Assembly: GCA_013360405.1 (NCBI GenBank)
Contig: JABWBR010000018.1
Span: forward strand, 1-64,000
DNA from: Saprospiraceae bacterium
Lineage (GTDB): Bacteria; Bacteroidota; Bacteroidia; Chitinophagales; Saprospiraceae
Direction: 5' to 3'
DNA length: 64,000 nt
Of this stretch, positions 51,338-61,205 are shown one piece after another. The translations under genes and the position numbers were made by a program. The notes under the pieces were generated by a model. That model worked only from the letters and a program-made list of their open reading frames with translations. It ran no database searches and had not been told where the DNA came from. Positions within the stretch are counted from its first letter, which is position 1. Every line of letters begins with the position of its first letter.

Positions 51338-52617
51338 AGCGCCACGATTCGCTGATCAGCCACAGCGCTGATAGGCAGGAGGGCGGCGCCGTTCCATTCA
51401 CCGAAAATGGAAAGGGGCCGCCCTCCGCTTAATGCCAGTAGCGGCCAGTATCCCGCTTCCGAAGGCGCCAGCGGGATATGGCGATTTTGTAGGTCGACAA
51501 GCAGCCATTGCGACTCGTGAACCACCGGAATGACCTCATCAATCAATGCGGGAAAGGCCGACAGCCAGGGATTTGCCGCCAACGCGCCGGCGTAGTTGTC
51601 AAACAACGCTTCAAAATGGGCATTCCCTTCGGGAATTTGAAAAGGAGTATCGCTGAGGTGGAAGGTTTGTATCACCGCGCGTTGGGGGTACACAGCGGGA
51701 TAAAAGGCCACAGCACCCTCGATGGCCATGCCTGCGGGCCATTGCTGTTCAAAATCGTTGTTTCCCCATGCAAAATCCAGTAACAGGGCAAACTGCCCGC
51801 TTTGTTCGCCAATCAGCCAGGTGCGTCGCACACTGAGCTGGTCTTCGACGTATTGGCGCCGTCCGAGAGATATCCACCGGTCGGTGAGCATATTTTCTCC
51901 GGCGGGAAGATCTTCTTTTCGAATATTCACGCCTGCCAGACTGAGGAGTACCTGCTGCATTGCCGCCGGCAGCAGGTCGTATTGGGAAAAAGCCCTGGCA
52001 AAGAGGTAGAGGTCGGCCAGTTCATGCAACACCGTTTGGGGCCAGTTGTCGGCGCCGATTGACGCATGGATAAGCCTTAGCCGGCGGGCTATGCTGCCCA
52101 GTTTGGCATCGACGAGCCGGGCGGCAAACCTGTCCCATTCTTCGTGGTGCGCTTCGGCGGCGGCGAGGCCTTGGCCAATGAGCTGGTGCAGCCACGACAA
52201 CAAATCAGCCGCGCCGGCCTGCATGGTGGCCAATCTTTTGTCGGAGGTAGCTACCTGGGGCGCGGCGGCGGTCGCTTTTTCGCGCTTGCGCTGCAAGCGG
52301 GAAAGCCAGGCGGATACCCAGTCGGGCGCCTCCAGGCCGGTGGTAAACTCATCGCTTCCCTGCGCAGCCAGCAGCAATAGGGCCAACACGTGTTTGCAGG
52401 GTTTGCGCTTTACCGGGCAGGAACAATAGAATGCGGGCGTGGCCGAAATTCGGGCGGCTACCAGATAAGGATCACCGGGCGTGCGGAATTCACCCCACAA
52501 TAAATCGTCGATGGCGCCGGGCGATTGCCAGCGGCGGGCGTGGACCAGGGGGCGGGCCCGTTCCAGCGTGGCCGGGTCGGGCGCTAATTGCGCAATATCG
52601 CGGGTTGTCCACAGCAT
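51334..52617 (-). CDS. SWIM zinc finger protein
   Basis: 427 residues. The SWIM motif CSCPVKRKPCKHVLALLLL (about 64-82) follows the family form CxCx(n)CxH. The N-terminal start WTTRDIAQLAPDPATLERAR and downstream segments rich in tryptophan are typical of bacterial SWIM proteins, which occur with VWA and MoxR genes. Function of the rest is not known. It starts 18 bases after rnc on the same strand and probably forms the end of the acpP-fabF-rnc group. Its 3' end meets the VWA gene at a palindrome. Confidence 0.85.
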   Translation of the reverse strand: MLWTTRDIAQLAPDPATLERARPLVHARRWQSPGAIDDLLWGEFRTPGDPYLVAARISATPAFYCSCPVKRKPCKHVLALLLLAAQGSDEFTTGLEAPDWVSAWLSRLQRKREKATAAAPQVATSDKRLATMQAGAADLLSWLHQLIGQGLAAAEAHHEEWDRFAARLVDAKLGSIARRLRLIHASIGADNWPQTVLHELADLYLFARAFSQYDLLPAAMQQVLLSLAGVNIRKEDLPAGENMLTDRWISLGRRQYVEDQLSVRRTWLIGEQSGQFALLLDFAWGNNDFEQQWPAGMAIEGAVAFYPAVYPQRAVIQTFHLSDTPFQIPEGNAHFEALFDNYAGALAANPWLSAFPALIDEVIPVVHESQWLLVDLQNRHIPLAPSEAGYWPLLALSGGRPLSIFGEWNGAALLPISAVADQRIVAL

Positions 52618-52635
52618 AAGGCGTGGGATAAAGGC

Positions 52636-53400
52636 CTATTCGTCTTCGTCGTCCTCCAGATCTTCTTCGCTGATGATGCCCAGGGCAACCATAGCTTTTT
52701 CGGAAGCGATTTGTTCGGCGCTTTTCTTATTGAAATCGTCGGCAGTAGCTACCTTTTTGCCATCTACCATTACGGCCACTTTAAAGCGGTCGCGTTTTTC
52801 AAACTTATAGCGGGCGAGTAGTTTGTAGCTGATCGTTTGACCGTTTTTCTGGCACCATTCCAGCAACTGGCTTTTGTAATTGTCGTCAAACGTTTCCAGG
52901 TCGTGCACGTTGATATACTGCCGCAACATGCGTCTGACTACAAAATTTTTGGTCTTTTGATAGCCGCATTCGAGGTAAAGGGCGCCTACCAGCGCTTCTA
53001 CGGCGTTGCCGAGCATCGAACGGCTCAGGCGGGTATTGTTGTATTCGTTGAGTAGCACGTCGAGCCCCATCTTGTCGCCGATTTTATTGAGCGACTTTCG
53101 CTTCACGATCTTCGATCGCATCTTGGTGAGGAAACCCTCGTTGCCGTTGGGATATTTTTTAAACAGGTATTCGGCGACGATCGTGCCCAATATGGCGTCG
53201 CCCAGGTATTCAAGCCTTTCGTTATTTTGAATAGCATAGGCTTTATCCGACACACTGGATTTGTGAGAGAAAGCCAGTTTGAAAAGCATGAGGTTGGCGG
53301 GGGTAAATCCGAGCAATGAATGCAAGCGCCGTGCCAGTTGTCGGTCAGTAGAAAAATAGTAATTGTATAAACTTAGCACCAAACGCACGAGATCACTCAA
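52636..53400 (-). CDS. rnc: Ribonuclease III
   Basis: 254 residues, double-stranded-RNA-specific endonuclease for rRNA and message processing. The signature NERLEYLGDAIL (about 60-71) holds the metal-binding acidic residues, with the second acidic site in GNAVEALVGALYLECG. The double-stranded-RNA-binding domain follows (about 170-240, YKSQLLEWCQKNGQ). An acidic tail EEDLEDDEDE ends it. No ATG is in a sensible position: the frame begins with TTG directly after the fabF TAA, without any spacer; this TTG or a GTG four codons on is the likely start. Coupled to fabF. Confidence 0.93.
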   Translation of the reverse strand: MSDLVRLVLSLYNYYFSTDRQLARRLHSLLGFTPANLMLFKLAFSHKSSVSDKAYAIQNNERLEYLGDAILGTIVAEYLFKKYPNGNEGFLTKMRSKIVKRKSLNKIGDKMGLDVLLNEYNNTRLSRSMLGNAVEALVGALYLECGYQKTKNFVVRRMLRQYINVHDLETFDDNYKSQLLEWCQKNGQTISYKLLARYKFEKRDRFKVAVMVDGKKVATADDFNKKSAEQIASEKAMVALGIISEEDLEDDEDE

Positions 53401-54648
53401 TTAGTCTTCAAATTTTTTAAAAATAACGGAAGAATTGTGTCCGCCAAAGCCAAAAGTATTGCTGAGTACGGCTCTCACTTTGCGTTCCTGCGCTTTATTA
53501 AAAGTAAAATTGAGCTTGGGATCGAGTTCAGGATCATCCGTAAAGTGGTTAATAGTGGGGGGAACAAAACCGTGTACTATAGCGAGGATACTGGCTACCG
53601 ACTCCACGGCGCCGGCGGCGCCAAGCAGGTGGCCTGTCATAGACTTCGTAGAGCTGATGTTGAGGCGATAGGCGTCATCGCCAAAAACATGTTGAATAGC
53701 GCGTACTTCGGAGATATCGCCCAGCGGGGTCGATGTGCCGTGTACGTTGATATAGTCGATATCCGAAGTATTGAGCCTGGCATCGGCCAACGACATCTTC
53801 ATGACGTTGCGGGCGCCCAGGCCTTCGGGGTGGGGGGCCGTGATGTGATAGGCATCGGCAGTAGCGCCGCCGCCAACGATTTCGGCATAAATTTTGGCGC
53901 CGCGTTTGCGGGCGTGTTCGAGATCTTCAAGCACCAGCGAAGCGCCGCCCTCGCCCAAAACGAAGCCGTCGCGGTCGAGGTCAAAGGGCCGCGATGCCGC
54001 TTTGAAATCGTCGTTGCGGGTAGAGAGCGCTTTCATGGCGTTGAAGCCGCCGATGCCTGCTTTAGTAACCGCAGCTTCCGAGCCGCCGGCAATGATTATA
54101 TCGTTTTTGCCCAGCCTGATATAATCGAATGCGTTGATGAGGGCGTGGGTGGAAGAAGCACAGGCCGAAACCGTGCCGTAATTGATACCCCGGAAGCCGT
54201 ATTTAATAGAAATATGCCCTGCTGCAATATCCGAGATCATCTTGGGGATCATAAACGGATTGTAGCGCGGGATTTGATTGCCGGCGATAAAATCTTCGAT
54301 TTCCTTTTCCAGCGAACGCAAACCACCGATGCCGCTACCCCAAATCACGCCTACGCGGTCGGAGTCCACCTTTTCGGGGTCGATACCGGCATCCACAATA
54401 GATTCATCAGCGGCAATCAGCGCGTAGATCGAGAAATTATCGAGTCTGCGCACCTCTTTGGCTTCAATAAACAGGGTAGGATCGAGGTCTTTGATTTCGC
54501 ATGCAAATTGCGTCTTGAATAGCGAAGCGTCGAAATGCGTGATCAGGTTAGCTCCGCTAACGCCGTTTTGCAGCCCTTCCAGATAGGCTTTGACGTTGTT
54601 GCCAATGGGGGTAACCGCGCCGAGACCTGTGACGACAACTCTTTTCAT
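53401..54648 (-). CDS. fabF: 3-oxoacyl-ACP synthase II
   Basis: 415 residues from the second of two adjacent ATGs (MKRVVVTGLGAVTPIGNN). With that start the catalytic cysteine in VSACASSTHALINAF is C163, equal to the E. coli numbering. The two histidines of the Cys-His-His triad are in NVHGTSTPLGD and KSMTGHLLGAAGAVES. It elongates fatty acyl chains on ACP. It lies between acpP and rnc on the minus strand. A terminator hairpin separates it from acpP, so it probably has its own promoter or depends on partial read-through. Confidence 0.96.
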   Translation of the reverse strand: MKRVVVTGLGAVTPIGNNVKAYLEGLQNGVSGANLITHFDASLFKTQFACEIKDLDPTLFIEAKEVRRLDNFSIYALIAADESIVDAGIDPEKVDSDRVGVIWGSGIGGLRSLEKEIEDFIAGNQIPRYNPFMIPKMISDIAAGHISIKYGFRGINYGTVSACASSTHALINAFDYIRLGKNDIIIAGGSEAAVTKAGIGGFNAMKALSTRNDDFKAASRPFDLDRDGFVLGEGGASLVLEDLEHARKRGAKIYAEIVGGGATADAYHITAPHPEGLGARNVMKMSLADARLNTSDIDYINVHGTSTPLGDISEVRAIQHVFGDDAYRLNISSTKSMTGHLLGAAGAVESVASILAIVHGFVPPTINHFTDDPELDPKLNFTFNKAQERKVRAVLSNTFGFGGHNSSVIFKKFED

Positions 54649-54750
54649 CATTGCGAAGGAAGCTTTCTGTTTGTAGGAACCCGGCCTGTTTCAAGGCCGT
54701 ACATTAGGCTTGGGGATTACTGATAAGGCCGGCTTGTAAGATCTGTTGGT

Positions 54751-54796
54751 AAAAAAATCCACAAACCGGAATTAACCTATGCCGGTTTGTGGATTT
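54751..54796 (-). terminator. acpP terminator
   Basis: AAATCCACAAACCGG (54755-54769) and CCGGTTTGTGGATTT (54782-54796) pair over 15 bases with a 12-base loop. On the minus strand a run of seven T follows (54757-54751). It lies 18 bases after the acpP stop codon, between acpP and fabF. Confidence 0.9.
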
Positions 54797-54814
54797 GCAA
54801 GAAACCAGAATGAA

Positions 54815-55054
54815 TTATTCTTTCACGTTCTTTTCCAAATATTCGATAGCTTGGCCAACGGTTTGGATGGTTTCGGCTTCTTCATCAGGAATTGAAATGT
54901 TGAATTCTCTTTCAAATTCCATAATAAGTTCTACCGTATCCAGGGAGTCCGCTCCCAGGTCGTTGGTGAAGCTGGCGGCCGGCGTAACTTCCGACTCGTC
55001 CACTCCGAGCTTATCAACAATAATCTTACTTACTCTTTCTGCAATGCTAGACAT
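54815..55054 (-). CDS. acpP: Acyl carrier protein
   Basis: 79 acidic residues. The phosphopantetheine attachment serine is S37 in [14 protein letters not shown]; the [12 protein letters not shown] segment follows. It carries growing fatty acids. A TTACTTTG box (complement at 55092-55099) lies 38 bases before the start codon. A strong terminator immediately follows, allowing much higher acpP than fabF message, as usual for this abundant protein. Confidence 0.97.
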   Translation of the reverse strand: MSSIAERVSKIIVDKLGVDESEVTPAASFTNDLGADSLDTVELIMEFEREFNISIPDEEAETIQTVGQAIEYLEKNVKE

Positions 55055-55359
55055 AGCGAGTCCACTTTAGTTGGTTTACAAAATGCTGGTGCAAAGTAAA
55101 AGATAAGTATATTGATAACCAAAGTTTTTATTTAATTTTTTATGAAACCCTTGTAGTTATTGGGATTCCGGGTTTTGACCCGTCGAAAAAACGCCCCCGA
55201 TGGCAGTATATAGACCAGCGAAAATTTGCCCAATTTTTCAAATCGGCTTTTTTAATCCCCATGTATGAGCTATAAATTTGCTGTCAGGGGCTGCCCATTC
55301 GGCCTTTAATACTATCTTTGCACCGTCTTTTTTACATTACACTGCGTACGCTTTCTTTC
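55055..55359. other. Divergent acpP-carA spacer
   Basis: 305 bases without a gene. On the left is the acpP promoter region (TTACTTTG on the minus strand at 55092-55099). On the right is TATCTTTG at 55313-55320, an exact TAnnTTTG box 40 bases before the carA start. The middle is of mixed composition with no clear hairpin. Confidence 0.55.
55313..55320 (+). promoter_or_regulatory. carA -7 box TATCTTTG
   Basis: An exact TAnnTTTG match followed by C, 40 bases before the carA start codon. A TTTG further up (55277-55280) is too far away to be the -33 box. Confidence 0.5.
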
Positions 55360-56467
55360 ATGATTACAACTGAATTGCAAGCAACGCCTGCGGTGTTGCT
55401 ACTTGAGGACGGCACGGTTTTTCAAGGCAAAGCCGCCGGCAAAATTGGCGCCACTACGGGAGAAATCTGTTTTAATACCGGCATGACGGGGTATCAGGAG
55501 ATTTTTACCGACCCATCTTATTTCGGCCAATTGCTGGTGACTACCAACGCCCATATCGGCAATTACGGTACCAGGCGCTCGGAGGTAGAGTCATCCGCTA
55601 TCCAAATCGCCGGACTTATCTGCAAAAATTTTACCCCCCAATATTCCCGGCAACTGGCCGATTTATCTATCCAGGAATATTTTGAAGAACAATCGCTGGT
55701 CGCCATCTCTGATGTCGATACCCGCGCTATTGTGCGCCATATCCGCGATAAAGGGGCGATGAACGCTATTATCTCTTCCGAAATTCTCGATCTTGAAACG
55801 CTTCGCGCAAGGCTCGCCGCCGTGCCGCCCATGGAAGGCCTCGAACTGGCCTCGCAGGTGAGCACCCCCGAAGCTTATACGCTGGGCTGGGAAGATGCCC
55901 CCCTTCGCGTGGCCGTGCTCGATTTCGGCGCCAAGCGCAGTATTCTCCAATGCCTGGCCGACCGCGGCTGTTACCTCAAAGTTTTTCCCGCAAAAACGCC
56001 CTTCGAAACCCTCCAGGCATGGCAACCCCACGGCTATTTCCTGTCGAACGGCCCCGGCGACCCCGCCGCTATGCCCTACGCAGTATCTACCGCCAAAGCC
56101 ATCCTCCGGGAAGATAAACCCTTGTTCGGTATTTGTCTGGGCCACCAACTACTGGCCCTGGCAGTGGATATCCCTACTTATAAAATGCACCACGGCCACC
56201 GCGGCATCAACCACCCCGTAAAAAACCTGCTGACCGGCCACTGCGAGATTACCAGCCAAAACCACGGCTTCGGCGTGAGCCGCGAAGCTATCCTGGATAA
56301 TGCCGCCACAATCGAGGTGACCCACGTAAACCTCAACGACGACACGATAGAAGGCCTGCGACTAAAACACAAACCGGCGTTTTCGGTGCAATACCACCCC
56401 GAAGCCTCGCCCGGCCCCCACGACGCCCGCTATCTATTCGACAATTTTGTATCACTAATGACTGTAC

Positions 56468-56472
<5 letters not shown>
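55360..56472 (+). CDS. carA: Carbamoyl-phosphate synthase small subunit
   Basis: 370 residues from the ATG at 55360 (MITTELQATPAVLLLEDG); an upstream TTG frame start at 55318 would overlap the promoter box. The N-terminal domain (about 8-150) shows GEICFNTGMTGYQEI. The C-terminal glutaminase domain carries the nucleophile C259 in GICLGHQLLAL and the FSVQYHPEASPGP end with its His-Glu pair. It supplies ammonia to CarB for arginine and pyrimidine synthesis. carB is not adjacent in this window. The TGA stop lies inside a short hairpin made of the GTTCACC repeat words. Confidence 0.94.
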
Positions 56473-57816
<1,344 letters not shown>

Positions 57817-57840
57817 TTTTTAACTAAATACGCCATTGCT

Positions 57841-58140
57841 ATGAATACACTCCAGATGTTGTTGAATAAGTTGCCGGGCCCGCTGCGCAACCGCTATTTC
57901 TTTGCGCTGCTGTGTTTCTTCGCGTTGATGGTCTTTTTTGACAGACACGACGTGCTCACGCAGATTAGACTGCAACGCATGGTAAACAAGCTGGAAGACG
58001 ACAAGGCGTATTACACCAAAAAAATCGAGGAGGCCAAACAGGAAAGGTTGGATATGGACGCCAACAAAGAACGTTTCGCCCGCGAGCGCTACTACATGAA
58101 ACAGCAGGACGAAGACGTCTACATCATTGTCGAAGAATAA
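57841..58140 (+). CDS. Septum formation initiator family protein (DivIC/FtsB)
   Basis: 99 residues. One membrane segment (about 17-34, [16 protein letters not shown]) followed by a coiled coil (about 45-85, [20 protein letters not shown]) and [18 protein letters not shown], the conserved end of the FtsB/DivIC family. It links early and late division proteins in the periplasm. It sits directly after eno, the same neighbourship seen for ftsB in many bacteria. Confidence 0.9.
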   Translation: MNTLQMLLNKLPGPLRNRYFFALLCFFALMVFFDRHDVLTQIRLQRMVNKLEDDKAYYTKKIEEAKQERLDMDANKERFARERYYMKQQDEDVYIIVEE

Positions 58141-58171
58141 TTTTTACGAACAAATAAAGAATCTATCGCAT

Positions 58172-59044
58172 ATGTCTGTTCTCGTTAATAAAAACTCCAG
58201 GATCATTGTGCAGGGGTATACCGGCAAGGAAGGCACTTTTCACGCCGAGCAAATGATCGAATACGGCACCAACGTAGTCGGTGGCGTGACGCCCGGCAAA
58301 GGCGGCGAGCTGCATCTGGGCCGCCCCGTGTTTAATACGGTGGCCGATGCCGTGCAAAAGGCCGGCGCCGATACGTCGGTGATCTTCGTGCCGCCGGCTT
58401 TCGCTGCCGATGCCATCATGGAGGCCGCCGACGCGGGTATCAAGGTGATCATCTGTATTACGGAGGGCATCCCCGTGCAGGATATGGTGAAGGCCAAAGC
58501 CTACCTCGAAAAACGCGACTGCCGACTGGTGGGCCCCAACTGCCCCGGCGTGATTACGCCCGACGAGGCCAAATGCGGCATTATGCCCGGATTTATTCAC
58601 CGCAAAGGCACCATCGGCATTGTGTCGCGCTCCGGCACCTTGACCTACGAAGCGGTTGACCAGGTGACAAAGGCCGGCCTCGGCCAATCTACCTGTATCG
58701 GTATCGGCGGCGACCCCATCGTGGGTACTACCACCAAAGAAGCCGTGGAATTGCTGATGAACGACCCCGAAACGGAGGGCATCGTGATGATCGGCGAGAT
58801 CGGCGGTACCATGGAAGCCGACGCCGCCCGCTATATCAAGGAATTCGGCACCAAACCCGTCGTAGGTTTTATCGCCGGACAGACGGCGCCCAAAGGCCGC
58901 ACGATGGGCCACGCCGGCGCTATTATCGGCGGCAAAGACGATACCGCCGCCGCCAAGATGAAGATTATGGAGGAATGCGGCATCCTGGTGGTGAATTCTC
59001 CCGCCACGATCGGCGAGACGATGTTGAAGGCGCTGAAGAAATAA
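58172..59044 (+). CDS. sucD: Succinyl-CoA synthetase alpha subunit
   Basis: 290 residues from the ATG at 58172 ([15 protein letters not shown]), 45 bases inside a longer frame whose first 15 residues are not family sequence. The CoA-binding domain begins [14 protein letters not shown]; the phosphorylated histidine is H247 in [13 protein letters not shown]. It partners SucC, encoded 14 kb away on the other strand. It follows divIC by 31 bases and is followed by an inverted CTCTCAGCAG repeat array that starts at the stop codon. Confidence 0.96.
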   Translation: MSVLVNKNSRIIVQGYTGKEGTFHAEQMIEYGTNVVGGVTPGKGGELHLGRPVFNTVADAVQKAGADTSVIFVPPAFAADAIMEAADAGIKVIICITEGIPVQDMVKAKAYLEKRDCRLVGPNCPGVITPDEAKCGIMPGFIHRKGTIGIVSRSGTLTYEAVDQVTKAGLGQSTCIGIGGDPIVGTTTKEAVELLMNDPETEGIVMIGEIGGTMEADAARYIKEFGTKPVVGFIAGQTAPKGRTMGHAGAIIGGKDDTAAAKMKIMEECGILVVNSPATIGETMLKALKK

Positions 59045-59116
59045 GCTCTCAGCAGTTAGCTCTTAGCAGTCAGTTCGTAGCAGCTGAGAGCTGAGAGCTG
59101 ACTGCTAACCGCTAAA
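59045..59116. repeat. CTCTCAGCAGTTAG inverted repeat array
   Basis: GCTCTCAGCAGTTAGCTCTTAGCAGTCAG is mirrored by CTGAGAGCTGAGAGCTGACTGCTAACCGC. It begins immediately after the sucD stop and ends just before the next start codon, filling the whole spacer. It can form a long stem. Confidence 0.85.
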
Positions 59117-59117
59117 G

Positions 59118-60101
59118 ATGAAAATCGCTCTGACCGACAAAACCCACCCCGTGCTGCGCGAATTACTCGAAGGCGCAGGGCATACCTGTCTGGATTGTAC
59201 CCAGCTCAGTAAAGAAGAGGTAATTGCGGCGCTCGCCGAATGCCGGGGTATGGTGGTGCGCAGCCGCTTTGCGCTCGACGCCGCTTTTCTGGAGCAAGTC
59301 CCCCACCTCGATTTTATAGCCCGCTGGGGGGTAGGAGTGGAGCATATCGACCTCGAAGCCGCCGCCCGCTTAGGCATCGCGGTATTAACTTCGCCGGAAG
59401 GCAGCAAGGACACGGTAGGCGAACACACGCTGGGATTATTGTTGTGCTTAATGAACAACCTCTCGCGCGCCGACCGGCAGGTGCGCGCAGGACAATGGAT
59501 TCGCGAGGGCAACCGCGGCGTGGAAATAAAAGGTAAAACCGTCGGTATCATGGGCTACGGCAATATGGGCCGGGCTTTTGCCCAGCGCCTCAAGGGCTTC
59601 GAAGCCCGCGTGATTGCCTACGACCGCTACCTCGACCACTACGGCGACGAATACGCCGAAGCCGTCGACCTCGACACGCTTTGGCGCGAAAGCGATATCC
59701 TCAGCCTGCATTTTCCCTATTCGCCCGACAACCACTACTTCGTCGACGGCGATTTCCTGGATCGCTTTGCCAAACCCGTTTTTGTGGTGAATACCGCCAG
59801 GGGCCTCATCCTGCACACCGACGACCTGGCCGAGCGCTTGCGCAACGGCAGGGTGCTCGGCGCCGCGCTCGATGTCATTGAATACGAAGAAACCTCTTTT
59901 GCCCACCTCGACCCCGACTCGCTTCCGCCTACTTTCCAGTATTTGCGCCAATCCGATCAGGTGGTGCTAAGCCCCCATATCGCCGGCTGGTCGTTTGAGT
60001 CGGAGGAAGGCCACGGCCGGGTGCTGGCGGGGAAAATTTTGATGTTGTCGGTTGTCGGTTGTCTGTTGTCCGTTCTCTGTTCATTTATTTTACTGATTTA
60101 A
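59118..60101 (+). CDS. D-isomer-specific 2-hydroxyacid dehydrogenase
   Basis: 327 residues as an open frame. The split substrate domain (about 1-95, 285-300) flanks a Rossmann domain with VGIMGYGNMGRAFAQRL (about 138-154). Catalytic Arg is in VVNTARGLIL (about 225), the glutamate in DVIEYEE, and the histidine in LSPHIAGWS. It resembles phosphoglycerate dehydrogenase and related 2-oxoacid reductases. The final tail after GKILM (SVVGCLLSVLCSFILLI) is translated from a GTTGTCGGTT repeat and is unlike the family. Substrate undetermined. Confidence 0.86.
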   Translation: MKIALTDKTHPVLRELLEGAGHTCLDCTQLSKEEVIAALAECRGMVVRSRFALDAAFLEQVPHLDFIARWGVGVEHIDLEAAARLGIAVLTSPEGSKDTVGEHTLGLLLCLMNNLSRADRQVRAGQWIREGNRGVEIKGKTVGIMGYGNMGRAFAQRLKGFEARVIAYDRYLDHYGDEYAEAVDLDTLWRESDILSLHFPYSPDNHYFVDGDFLDRFAKPVFVVNTARGLILHTDDLAERLRNGRVLGAALDVIEYEETSFAHLDPDSLPPTFQYLRQSDQVVLSPHIAGWSFESEEGHGRVLAGKILMLSVVGCLLSVLCSFILLI

Positions 60102-60138
60102 CCGATAACTGATAACTGATAACCGACAACTGAAAACA
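60043..60138. repeat. GTTGTCGG / AACCGATAACTG inverted repeat array over a gene end
   Basis: The left half (60043-60083) is GTTGTCGGTTGTCGGTTGTC with variants and is read as the C-terminal codons of the dehydrogenase gene. The right half (60099-60137) reads AACCGATAACTGATAACTGATAACCGACAAC, partly complementary. It separates convergent genes. Confidence 0.85.
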
Positions 60139-60579
60139 TCAAACCCGCGGTTTCACCTTGGTCAAAAAGATCTTGCCGGGAATACAATCGCCGAAACTGG
60201 AAGAGCCGCTCCAGCCTCCTTCCAAACGCCAGCGGGAGCCCTCAGATACGAGTTTAAGATTACCCTTTTTGATACACCAATCCATATTGGCTTCTCGTTT
60301 GCAGCGGGATATTTTTATTTCAGTAAACTGGATATGCGATTTATCAACCCAAAAGCCCTGCAATTCCATCTCGGCGAAAATTTTGTCTACATACACATAA
60401 GACCTGCCGTATACCTTATTTCCCTTTTGTTGAAAATACATCTCGAAGCTGTATTCTGAGCGGTAGCCGCCTTCGTTTTGGGTAATCACACCCTTCCACT
60501 GGCCGTTGAGGTGCTTCGATTGGGCCTGCAGGAAAAACGAGGGCAGCAGCAGCAATAAGAGGGTACTAAGTCTGATCAT
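60139..60579 (-). CDS. Small exported protein, unknown
   Basis: 146 residues from the ATG at 60579 (MIRLSTLLLLLLPSFFLQAQ), a clean signal peptide; longer frames run back into rsmD. The mature part is beta-rich with LNGQWKGVITQNEGGYRSEY, two cysteines in SRCKREANMDWC and a C-terminal CIPGKIFLTKVKPRV. This looks like a lipocalin-like or small barrel domain found in Bacteroidota, but I cannot name the family. It overlaps the end of rsmD by 14 bases and is likely co-transcribed with it. Confidence 0.7.
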   Translation of the reverse strand: MIRLSTLLLLLLPSFFLQAQSKHLNGQWKGVITQNEGGYRSEYSFEMYFQQKGNKVYGRSYVYVDKIFAEMELQGFWVDKSHIQFTEIKISRCKREANMDWCIKKGNLKLVSEGSRWRLEGGWSGSSSFGDCIPGKIFLTKVKPRV

Positions 60580-61129
60580 CGTCCACGGGAGGTTGTTCGA
60601 AAATACTGAATATCGTCTTGCCATAATGGCGTTCCTGACTATAAAACGGATGGTTTTTGAAAGAGTGGTTGGGGTTGTGTTCCAATACCAGCCACCCGCC
60701 CGGGGTGAGCAGCCCTTTATCAAAAATTAGCGTTGGGATCTGATCGATAGTGGGCAGGGCGTAGGGTGGGCCGGCAAAGATATAATCATAGCGGCTTACA
60801 CAAGACTGGATATACTTGAATACGTCGGCTTTGACGATCTGCAATTCGTCCGTCACGTGAAGGGCTTCGGCCGTTTTTTTAACAAAATTCACACAAGCCG
60901 GGAATTTGTCCACGTACGTCACATCGGTACAACCGCGCGAGATAAACTCATAGCTGTGATTGCCGGTGCCGCCAAAGAGGTCGAGCACTTTAATATCTTC
61001 AAAGTCGAGCTGATTTTGTAAAATATTAAACAAACCTTCCTTGGCGTAGTCGGTAGTAGGGCGGGTAGGCCAGTTGTCGGCCGGCGGATAAAAACGCCTG
61101 CCTTTGAATTTACCGCTGATGATGCGCAT
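60566..61129 (-). CDS. rsmD: 16S rRNA (guanine966-N2)-methyltransferase RsmD, altered motif
   Basis: 187 residues. The start MRIISGKFKGRRFYPP, RPTTDYAKEGLFNIL and the SAM-binding LDLFGGTGNHSYEFISRG are diagnostic. The catalytic DPPY motif expected at about residue 119 reads GPPY (IFAGPPYALP). A single base change (GAC to GGC) would explain it. In the family the first residue, D or N, positions the target base amine, so activity may be reduced or lost. Between the DUF3822 gene and a small exported protein gene on the same strand. Confidence 0.88.
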   Translation of the reverse strand: MRIISGKFKGRRFYPPADNWPTRPTTDYAKEGLFNILQNQLDFEDIKVLDLFGGTGNHSYEFISRGCTDVTYVDKFPACVNFVKKTAEALHVTDELQIVKADVFKYIQSCVSRYDYIFAGPPYALPTIDQIPTLIFDKGLLTPGGWLVLEHNPNHSFKNHPFYSQERHYGKTIFSIFEQPPVDDDQT

Positions 61130-61205
61130 GAATAAAAGATAATGAGTTTGTGTAATAACGCCGGAAGGCCTGTTTGCGTTGTGAACAAGTGGAATGAAAA
61201 AAGGA

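Noticed and set aside
53437-54522. Open frame antisense to fabF (about 360 codons)
   Set aside because: fabF is clear with all catalytic residues; this is a shadow frame.
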